Shown here: piece by piece, positions 29,324-35,665 of the stretch | How the letters are laid out: every line of letters starts with the position of its first letter | Numbering within the stretch: the first letter of the stretch is position 1 | Source: a bacterium | GTDB lineage: Bacteria; Cyanobacteriota; Vampirovibrionia; Gastranaerophilales; UBA9971 | Direction: 5' to 3' | DNA length: 38,947 nt | Assembly: GCA_037147175.1 (NCBI GenBank) | Contig: JBAWVS010000001.1 | Coordinates: 107,680-146,626, forward strand | Position numbers and translations under genes: made by a program | Notes under the pieces: model-generated | What the model saw: only the letters and a program-made list of their open reading frames with translations | Told to the model about the DNA's origin: nothing | The model's database searches: none

Positions 29324-30417
29324 CTTTCGACCCTCAAATCATTGTTAATTACTACTGTTTCTCTTTCGTGAGGGTAAATATCATCTTCCCAATTTCTTTC
29401 AGGCAAAATCTCGTTAATGCCTGTCACTTCGGAAGTTATAATTACAGTATCTTCAGTATGTCCAATAACAACCGGTCTTAATTTTTTAGAATCGCAGCAT
29501 GTAAAAAGTGTTCCATCAGGAAGCACTCCTATAATTGTGTTTGGTCCGTTTATTTCCAGATGGGCAAGGGATTCTTTTATTTTCAAAAGAACTGTTTTGT
29601 CAGGTCTTTGATTAATTTCATCATGAGGAAGCGGCGTAATAATATGTTTATAATAGCTAAGAGGCCATTTTAATACTTTATTTAAGTAATGCAAAGTATA
29701 CAAAAAACACTGTGAATCTGATTCAAAGCCCACATATCCTTCAAATAAGCTTTGTTGAAAAAGTTTATTTTTTTCATAAAATGTATTTTCACCATTTGCA
29801 AGAATCGTATATCCCTGCAAGAAAAACGGGTGTGCTGCGTATCTTACGATGTCATAATTTGTGTTTTGTCTGCACTGAGCCGTAATAATCTTTGCGGTAA
29901 AATTGTCAGATTCTTCCCACAATCCAAAATATGTTCCAATATCTTTGGGATCCCCAATTTCTTTAAGTGTAATAACATCAGGCCAAAAGGAATAAACATA
30001 ACCTTCTTCATCTACTTCAAGGGCTTCTCTCAATCTTAGTCTGGTCTTAACCAGAAGTTCTTCTTTTTCTTCACGAGTGGCATGTTTAAAAATTTTTGGG
30101 TATTGAAGCACCTGAAATATATAATGAGGCATCGTTTCAATTATAAGCTTTGTATCCGGATTTGTTTCGGGACTCCACTGCATTGCTCTGACAAAACCTT
30201 CTTCTGCCAGTATATTGTCTGCAATATTCAATCCTTCATCGGTGCATGCCATTGAAAGAATAGGAAGATCTTTATAATCTTTAAAAATTCCGCCCAAATC
30301 CTGCATAACCATAGCAAACCCGGAATTATCATGTCCTTTTTGCTGAGAACGCATCAAAAAAAGTGCTTTGGAAGGATGAATATATTTTTTCGATTTAACG
30401 GCGCCAATTCTACACAA
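29311..30417 (-). CDS. Class II glutamine amidotransferase (GltB1-like subunit of split glutamate synthase)
   Basis: Ntn-type glutaminase of 368 residues. The second residue is Cys (MCRIGAVKSKKYIHPSKALF), the nucleophile after removal of Met, and the QQKGHDNSGFAMV and ECF-like FESDSQCFLYTLH segments match class II glutamine amidotransferases. It would release ammonia from glutamine for the FMN subunit encoded next. The TTG start is preceded by GGAG 8 bp upstream. Together with the overlapping downstream gene it resembles the split glutamate synthase of Archaea and some anaerobic Bacteria. The Glx/Mgs enzymes that make N-methylglutamate are an alternative; nothing else here favours them. Confidence 0.8.
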   Translation of the reverse strand: MCRIGAVKSKKYIHPSKALFLMRSQQKGHDNSGFAMVMQDLGGIFKDYKDLPILSMACTDEGLNIADNILAEEGFVRAMQWSPETNPDTKLIIETMPHYIFQVLQYPKIFKHATREEKEELLVKTRLRLREALEVDEEGYVYSFWPDVITLKEIGDPKDIGTYFGLWEESDNFTAKIITAQCRQNTNYDIVRYAAHPFFLQGYTILANGENTFYEKNKLFQQSLFEGYVGFESDSQCFLYTLHYLNKVLKWPLSYYKHIITPLPHDEINQRPDKTVLLKIKESLAHLEINGPNTIIGVLPDGTLFTCCDSKKLRPVVIGHTEDTVIITSEVTGINEILPERNWEDDIYPHERETVVINNDLRVERWQQ

Positions 30418-30468
30418 TTGCCTGACTCCTAATGTTTAGTTTTTGAAAAAACAGCTTGGTTTTCATTT

Positions 30469-30499
30469 ATATTGAACAAAAAGCCTATTATCATGTCAA
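30469..30499 (-). promoter_or_regulatory. Candidate promoter for the glutamate synthase genes (TTGACA)
   Basis: The minus strand has a perfect -35 TTGACA (30494-30499). The -10 is less clear: CAATAT at 19-bp spacing or TATAAA (30466-30471) at 22-bp spacing. It lies about 55-80 bp upstream of the TTG start. Confidence 0.35.
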
Positions 30500-30629
30500 T
30501 AAAAAGTTTAACACGCCCCGATAAATAAGTAAAAATCAAAAGAATTATTAACTTATAAAACTTAAGATTCATCTAAATTAATGATTTATTTATTAATAAA
30601 AATCATTACAATAGGAGGTGCCTGAAATT

Positions 30630-30656
30630 ATGTTTATAATATTGCTGTACGAATAG
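30630..30656 (+). CDS. Eight-codon leader ORF with a perfect ribosome site
   Basis: AGGAGGTG (30613-30620) is followed after 9 bp by ATG and codons for MFIILLYE then TAG, 11 bp before the start of the anti-sigma-type gene. The large gene has only a weak site of its own (GGGACTTGGGAT), so translation could be coupled through this leader. A TATAAT sequence lies inside the leader (30635-30640) and offers the alternative that this is promoter rather than coding DNA. Confidence 0.35.
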   Translation: MFIILLYE

Positions 30657-30667
30657 GGACTTGGGAT

Positions 30668-33247
30668 ATGACAAAGGCTTTTGCCAAAAAAATTAAAAAA
30701 CAAGCTAAAATGGAGATGAAAGCTGCTGTATCAAGCTTAAATAATTTAACTTTACAGAAAAAAGCTTACATTTCTTTGATTGCTTCAAATGCCTTATGTG
30801 AATACTTAAAAGAGCAAGAAATAACAATAATATCAAAAAATAACGACTTTTCGAGCTTATTTTTACTCAAAGACTTTGATATAGCCAATATAACAGTGGA
30901 AAATAATCTAAAAATAGCTGTAAGAGCTTTTGTGGGGAATGATTATCCTCAAATGTGCATCCCGAAAGACCATTTTTCAAATAATATTTTAGCGGATATT
31001 TATGTAGGCGTACGATTAGAGAGTTCTATTGACAAGGCAGAGTTTGTAGGATTTATAGGCGTTGACAAAATAAACAGGCAAAAAAGCAACGATAAATACG
31101 TATTTATTGAGGCTGATCAATTAAATCCCATAGATTCTTTAAAACAGGTAATTAATTCCTCAGGCCAGCACAAAAATTCACATACTGCTTTTGATCATAA
31201 AAAAGCAAGGGACTTATTTTATCATTATATAGACGGGAAAATTTCTTCTTTAGATAAGGAATTTTTTGCACGGCATATTTCCTCATGCATTGATTGCAAT
31301 CAGGAATTTAGCCATGTTATAGAAATTGATAACATAATTAAAGCTACAGGACACAAATTCAACTTCGAAAAAAATACTGAAGATTATACTTTAAAATTAT
31401 TTGCAGGTGATCCGATTCTGTTGGGAGAAAAAACAGAAATCAATATTGCAAAAGAAACTGATGAAAACACGGAAAAAAGCTCAAATCAAAAAAAATCAAA
31501 GCAGAAAAAGAAAAAACAGCTTCCTTCCAAAAAAATCGGAAAGACTATAAAAGCAGCCGGCAAATTAGCTTTATTAAGCGGCACAATTTTAGGAAGCGGT
31601 CATATTATTTCGGCATTGCAAGCAGCAAGCGTTTCCGGTTTAATTGCCGGTACAGCTATAGCAATGAGTGCCTCTTCTGCACAAGGAATCTCAAAAACGT
31701 TATCTTCCCTATCGGAACATTTCGATAATCAAACTTTATCCAATGGAAATGAACCTGTTGCTGATGAAATTCTTGATAGTTTCGATTTAAATGCAGATGA
31801 GACAAACTCTACTGATGAATTATTTAAAATTGACCGGAATGGACTTATAAATGAAGAAGCAAGTGAAAGTTTTCTTGAACCTCAGAGCAATTCTTCAGAA
31901 TTAACACTTGCTTCTTCAGAAGAATTTTCAATCAAAAAGAATGACGAAGATGAAGTTGTTTCCCTTCACCAAAATACACCGGAAGTTCAAGCTGATTTTT
32001 CAGAAGTTCAGGATAAAGAAATTAGTGAAGAAATTTTATCTATAGACAAAGCCGCAGATTTAGATAATATATTTGATGATGTGACAATCGAATACAATAT
32101 AGATGATATTCTTTCTTCTTTTGATAATGTTGAAGTTGTTGATTCTTCTGACTTTTTTGATTTTAAAGATATGGAGAATGAATCTCCTCCGGCACCTACA
32201 GAACTGAAGGTTATTGAACCCCCTGCTGAACCTGTTTTTGAAAATATTCTGCAAGAAGGTATACAGCAGGATAATGAACAAAAAGAAAATACTGTTACTG
32301 AAATATATGAAGATAATGAAAATATTTCGGAAGAATCTCAGGAAATAGAATTTAATTCTGATTCTGAAAATGAAGAATCTTCAGAAGAAACATCTTTAAC
32401 TGAAGACAGTGAAATTTCTGAAATTGATGAAGACCAAGAAGATCAAGAAAATTTTGAAGATTTTGAAGAAGTTGATGAAAATCAAGAAGATCAGGAAGAC
32501 TTTGAAGAATTTGATGAGGATCAATATGAAACTGCTCCACGAACTGGAATAATAGACCTGAAATTGGCGGCAGGCATAGCAGCAGCAGGGATTACTGTGG
32601 CTATTGCAGTTGCTTTGTGGATAAATCATAAATCATTAACAAATCAAAATTTACCTATTCTGGATCCTCGACCTATAAATCAAGTAAGTTCGTTACCAGA
32701 TCCAACAAGCACCAATAACAAAAATTTAAATAATACAGTATTGCCGCCCGAGATTCCGACAGGGCAACAACAACAAAACACATTGCCAATAAAAGAGAAA
32801 GATCTTTTGCCTCTGTATCAGAAAAAAATTAAACCGGCTGCTCGGCCTGCGACTAATAAAGATTTAAGTTCCGTTCTTGCAGAAGCCTTTACAAGACAGA
32901 GCTATGATGTCGATATAAGAAATGTTTCCTGGGAAATCACTGCGGATATGGCAGAAAATTCGATATTTAAAAATTATATTATGGTTACAGGTCAAGCTTT
33001 AAAAAGTGCACTGGCAAGAGATTTGTCACTGGCTAAAGAAAGGGCTTTAAATACTCAAATGGAACTTAAAACTGTTATGGATTTAAACGGCAATATTTTA
33101 GAAGCGACCGTAATTCAAAGCAGTGGGTCTAAAGAAGTAGATAAGATTTGCTTGGAAACCTACAAAACAACTATTCAGTTTACTAAACTTCCAAAAATCA
33201 ATATAAATAAGGATAAAATTAAAGCAAATCTTATAATCAGTTTTTAA
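30668..33247 (+). CDS. DUF1822-like / zinc-finger anti-sigma / TonB C-terminal-like fusion protein
   Basis: Membrane protein of 859 residues. Residues about 25-165 resemble DUF1822, a cyanobacterial domain usually near sigma factors (for example ADIYVGVRLESSIDKAEFVG). Residues 176-215 look like an anti-sigma zinc finger: YIDGKISSLD then HISSCIDC (His203, Cys207, Cys210). Two weakly hydrophobic stretches follow around 300-345, then a very acidic, Glu/Asp-rich low-complexity region (about 365-620) and one transmembrane helix (about 630-650, LAAGIAAAGITVAIAVALWI). The extracytoplasmic end (about 735-859) resembles TonB C-terminal domains, with VMDLNGNILEATVIQSSGSK. It probably holds the sigma-like protein encoded next and passes an envelope signal. 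Domain names are assigned from memory. Confidence 0.7.
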   Translation: MTKAFAKKIKKQAKMEMKAAVSSLNNLTLQKKAYISLIASNALCEYLKEQEITIISKNNDFSSLFLLKDFDIANITVENNLKIAVRAFVGNDYPQMCIPKDHFSNNILADIYVGVRLESSIDKAEFVGFIGVDKINRQKSNDKYVFIEADQLNPIDSLKQVINSSGQHKNSHTAFDHKKARDLFYHYIDGKISSLDKEFFARHISSCIDCNQEFSHVIEIDNIIKATGHKFNFEKNTEDYTLKLFAGDPILLGEKTEINIAKETDENTEKSSNQKKSKQKKKKQLPSKKIGKTIKAAGKLALLSGTILGSGHIISALQAASVSGLIAGTAIAMSASSAQGISKTLSSLSEHFDNQTLSNGNEPVADEILDSFDLNADETNSTDELFKIDRNGLINEEASESFLEPQSNSSELTLASSEEFSIKKNDEDEVVSLHQNTPEVQADFSEVQDKEISEEILSIDKAADLDNIFDDVTIEYNIDDILSSFDNVEVVDSSDFFDFKDMENESPPAPTELKVIEPPAEPVFENILQEGIQQDNEQKENTVTEIYEDNENISEESQEIEFNSDSENEESSEETSLTEDSEISEIDEDQEDQENFEDFEEVDENQEDQEDFEEFDEDQYETAPRTGIIDLKLAAGIAAAGITVAIAVALWINHKSLTNQNLPILDPRPINQVSSLPDPTSTNNKNLNNTVLPPEIPTGQQQQNTLPIKEKDLLPLYQKKIKPAARPATNKDLSSVLAEAFTRQSYDVDIRNVSWEITADMAENSIFKNYIMVTGQALKSALARDLSLAKERALNTQMELKTVMDLNGNILEATVIQSSGSKEVDKICLETYKTTIQFTKLPKININKDKIKANLIISF

Positions 33248-33268
33248 TAAAAAATTAGAGAAGAAAAA

Positions 33269-33841
33269 ATGAATATTACACAAGAACAAAAAGAATTTAT
33301 AGAAAATATTATTAAAGACGCTCATGGTTATGAGGGGAACGAATCTTTACTTGATGAGTTTTTTAATGAGGTTGTCAGGCGCTCATCTACTCTTATTTCT
33401 AGACAAAATGAACTTGATAATATTAAATTCTATATAAAAAGAATAGCAAATACTGTGATCTTTGAATTAATCAAAAGTTCAGCAAAGCCGAATATTATTA
33501 AAAAAACTGACAACAAGGCTTCTACGCAAGCGGATGTTTTAAATATCGGTTATGAATTTGACGAAAATGGTGATATTGCTTTAAATTATGATATTTCATT
33601 TGAAGAAGTATCAAGCAAAAAAACTTGCTTATCCAAAATTCAAATAAAAAAGATTGAAGAAATTGTTTATAATCTTGATGAAGAAAATAAATCTGATTTT
33701 TATGAAAATATATTCAAATTGAGATATATAAAAGGTCTTAATAATAGTGAAATTGCTGAAAGGCTCGAAATAAAAGAGTCTGAAGTTGATAAAAAGCTTT
33801 TGTTTATTATTAACAAAGTAAGAAAAGAAGTATTTGCATAA
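33269..33841 (+). CDS. Sigma-70-like factor (ECF-like, divergent)
   Basis: A 190-residue protein with a helical N-terminal part (FFNEVVRRSSTLISRQNELDN then FYIKRIANTVIFELIKSS) that fits a diverged region 2. A C-terminal helix-turn-helix of region 4 type reads FKLRYIKGLNNSEIAERLEI then VDKKLLFIINKVRKEV. It starts 21 bp after the anti-sigma-type gene, reversing the usual order of sigma then anti-sigma. It probably directs RNA polymerase to a small regulon when freed from its membrane partner. Region 2 promoter-contact residues are hard to see, so it may be a weak or non-canonical sigma factor. Confidence 0.6.
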   Translation: MNITQEQKEFIENIIKDAHGYEGNESLLDEFFNEVVRRSSTLISRQNELDNIKFYIKRIANTVIFELIKSSAKPNIIKKTDNKASTQADVLNIGYEFDENGDIALNYDISFEEVSSKKTCLSKIQIKKIEEIVYNLDEENKSDFYENIFKLRYIKGLNNSEIAERLEIKESEVDKKLLFIINKVRKEVFA

Positions 33842-33866
33842 CTGCCAATTCAAATTGGATGTACAC

Positions 33867-34412
33867 ATGAAGTTTTTTATTTCACTAATTTTTTTATTAT
33901 TTTTTTCTTTCCCTGTCTTTGCGCAAGAAACTACGGATGATTGGGGAGATTTAATGAAAGATTATAGCAGCTCGGGCTTTGGAAAAATTATTTCGGCACC
34001 TGATTACAAAAAAGCTATAGAAACAAAAGAAAGTTTCATAAAAAAATCCAAGAAAAAAGATAAAAAATCAGGAAAAAGAACTGAAGTCCAGCCGGAAGAA
34101 AAAGCGATGTTTGAAGCTCCTGACTCACCGCTCCCGTTATTGATTTTACCTGTAGATATACTTTATGAAAATCAGGTGATAAAGCAGGGGTTTTATCTTG
34201 TTAATTTAAAATTTGATGCGGGAAAATATTTTCTCGAATTAAGACAGGAAAACAATACTCCTGTTTCACTTATTGAAGCAAAAGGGCATACGATTCCGGG
34301 CAGAATTATTTTAAAACCGCAAGTTTCTATTGAAAATGTTGATGATAAAATGATAAAAATTAATTACAGTGGAGATAACCTAATTTTAGAGTCGGTTTTG
34401 TGGAAGAATTAA
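33867..34412 (+). CDS. Secreted protein of unknown function in the sigma/anti-sigma operon
   Basis: A signal peptide (MKFFISLIFLLFFSFPVFAQ) is followed by a short acidic region, a lysine-rich stretch (about 60-80, KKSKKKDKKSGKR) and a beta-rich C-terminal half with hydrophobic-polar alternation (LPLLILPVDILYENQVIKQG and KYFLELRQEN). No cysteine and no known domain were seen. The open frame could begin at an ATG at 33834, inside the preceding gene's 3' end, but the ATG at 33867 gives a clean signal peptide and a GGA site 8 bp upstream. The last 13 bp overlap the nifB start. It may be an envelope client of the sigma factor; this is inferred only from position. Confidence 0.65.
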   Translation: MKFFISLIFLLFFSFPVFAQETTDDWGDLMKDYSSSGFGKIISAPDYKKAIETKESFIKKSKKKDKKSGKRTEVQPEEKAMFEAPDSPLPLLILPVDILYENQVIKQGFYLVNLKFDAGKYFLELRQENNTPVSLIEAKGHTIPGRIILKPQVSIENVDDKMIKINYSGDNLILESVLWKN

Positions 34413-35218
34413 ATAAAAATCACCCGTGTTTCAGCGAAGAAAAAAGCAAAAAATATTCAAGAATCCATCTTCCGGTTGCTTATGATTGTAATATTCAATG
34501 TAATTATTGCAACAGAAAATATGATTGTGCAAATGAAAGCCGTCCCGGCGTTACAAGCAAAATTTTAACCCCAAAAGAAGCTTGCAAATTTTTTATTAAA
34601 ACAAAAAAAACCATAGAAAATCTTTCTGTAGTTGGCTTTGCCGGACCAGGGGATTCCCTTGCCAATTTTGACAAAGTTAAAGAAACCATTAATTTAATCA
34701 AAAAAGAGACTTCTGATATTTTATTTTGTCTTTCCACAAACGGGCTTTTGCTTCCTGATTATGCAAATGAAATAATAGATATCGGGATAACACACTTGAC
34801 TATTACAATTAATACTGTTGATGAAAGGTTAATTCCCCTTATATATGAAAAAATACATTACAGAGGCGAAAATATTTCTCTTAAAAAATCCGGCAGTATC
34901 TTAATACAAAACCAACTTTCAGGATTAAAAAAGATTTCTTCGGCAGGATTGACTTGCAAGGTTAATATTCTTTGCCTTGAAGGAATCAATGACAGCCATG
35001 TAGAAAAAGTCGTCAAAACTGTTAAAAGACATGGTGCCTTTATAACAAACATAACTAAGCTGATTCCTGCAAAAGATTCTAAATTTGAAAATACGGCTCC
35101 GATTAATGATAAAAAGCTTGTAGAAATCAGAAAAAAATGTTCTGTTTATCTAAAACAAATGTACCATTGCAAACAATGCAGAGCGGATTCTGTAGGGCTT
35201 TTAAACCAGGATCAATAA
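34400..35218 (+). CDS. nifB: NifB radical SAM protein (FeMo-cofactor core synthase type), no NifX domain
   Basis: Radical SAM iron-sulfur protein of 272 residues that in diazotrophs builds NifB-co, the [8Fe-9S-C] precursor of nitrogenase cofactors. The N-terminal NHPCFSE (Cys10) and RIHLPVAYDCNIQCNYCNRK (Cys30, Cys34, Cys37) match NifB closely, followed by YDCANESRPGVTS (Cys43). The C-terminal CKQCRADSVGLL (Cys257, Cys260) also fits, so the SAM cluster and the extra cluster ligands appear present. It lacks the C-terminal NifX-like domain of longer forms. No nitrogenase or other nif gene is in the window; it is the last gene after the sigma-like/secreted genes. The GTG start overlaps the upstream gene by 13 bp. 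Confidence 0.85.
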   Translation: MEELNKNHPCFSEEKSKKYSRIHLPVAYDCNIQCNYCNRKYDCANESRPGVTSKILTPKEACKFFIKTKKTIENLSVVGFAGPGDSLANFDKVKETINLIKKETSDILFCLSTNGLLLPDYANEIIDIGITHLTITINTVDERLIPLIYEKIHYRGENISLKKSGSILIQNQLSGLKKISSAGLTCKVNILCLEGINDSHVEKVVKTVKRHGAFITNITKLIPAKDSKFENTAPINDKKLVEIRKKCSVYLKQMYHCKQCRADSVGLLNQDQ

Positions 35219-35227
35219 GATTCTTGT

Positions 35228-35434
35228 TTATGCTAAAACAGCATTAAGTTCTTCGACAAGTTTGTCAGGATCAAGACCATGAACTTTTGCGCCCGCTTCA
35301 AGGTTTTCAAATCTTGCTGCCGCACATCCGATACATCCAAGTCCGTTGCGAGCAAAAACTTCTATTGTTTCAGGATAATTTTGTACAATTTCTAATATGC
35401 TCATTTCTTTTGTAATTATTTTTTCTTCAGACAT
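35228..35434 (-). CDS. DUF1858 protein (hybrid-cluster-protein-associated redox disulfide domain)
   Basis: A 68-residue soluble protein. The DUF1858 core is clear: ITKEMSILEIVQNYPETIEV then GLGCIGCAAARFENLEAGAK, with a C-x2-C pair (CIGC), and a helical end (DPDKLVEELNAVLA). Members occur near hybrid cluster and iron-sulfur proteins and are thought to bind or pass redox equivalents; the role here is unproven. The frame is open from an ATG at 35464, but AAAGGA is 6 bp before the ATG at 35434, so that start is chosen. It is convergent with nifB, whose stop is 9 bp away. Confidence 0.85.
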   Translation of the reverse strand: MSEEKIITKEMSILEIVQNYPETIEVFARNGLGCIGCAAARFENLEAGAKVHGLDPDKLVEELNAVLA

Positions 35435-35466
35435 AGCTTTTCCTTTCTTCTTTACCACTGCCAAAA

Positions 35467-35500
35467 ATTATATTATAAAAAAATGTTACAAATGTTACAA
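35467..35500 (-). promoter_or_regulatory. Promoter of the DUF1858 gene with repeated TTGTAACAT
   Basis: The minus strand has TTGTAA (35495-35500), 17 bp, then TATAAT (35472-35477). The -35 lies in a tandem pair of TTGTAACAT (plus-strand ATGTTACAA twice, 35484-35501), which could bind a regulator and block or aid polymerase. Confidence 0.5.
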
Positions 35501-35505
35501 AAATG

Positions 35506-35529
35506 AAAGTTTTTATTAAAGTTTTTATT
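35506..35529. repeat. Tandem 12-bp repeat AAAGTTTTTATT
   Basis: Two exact copies lie next to each other (35506-35517 and 35518-35529), between the DUF1858 promoter and the candidate small RNA. They may be binding sites or upstream promoter elements for the RNA. Confidence 0.45.
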
Positions 35530-35551
35530 ATAAAAGCCGATATAAAAATTA

Positions 35552-35633
35552 AGAGATATCCACTTAATGTGGGTAATCCCAAAAACCCTCCTCCCCATAT
35601 CTAGTAGCCGCCCAAAAAAGCGGCCTTTTTTTT
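35552..35633 (+). ncRNA. Candidate small RNA with strong terminator and CCTCC motif
   Basis: A TATAAA -10 (35541-35546) would start an RNA near 35552. It contains AGATAT/ATATCT arms (35554-35559, 35597-35602) around a CCAC-ttaat-GTGG hairpin (35560-35572) and a single-stranded ACCCTCCTCCCC stretch (about 35585-35596), complementary to ribosome sites. It ends in a terminator GCCGC/GCGGC (35607-35611, 35620-35624) with a T8 run. The alternative is a plain two-way terminator: on the minus strand the same AGATAT arms are followed by a T-rich end after the HD-GYP gene. Confidence 0.45.
35607..35633 (+). terminator. Rho-independent terminator (GCCGC/GCGGC, T8)
   Basis: It has a 5-bp GC stem with an 8-nt loop (CCAAAAAA-like), followed by C and eight T on the plus strand. 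It is the strongest intrinsic terminator in this gap and lies 33 bp beyond the stop of the convergent HD-GYP gene. Confidence 0.65.
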
Positions 35634-35665
35634 GCTTAAATTTATATTTTTAACAATATCAGCTA

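Noticed and set aside
32060-32629. Overlapping minus-strand frames opposite the acidic region of the anti-sigma-type gene
   Set aside because: The GAA/GAT-rich acidic repeat yields Phe/Ile/Leu-rich reverse frames by chance; there is no ribosome site or family match.
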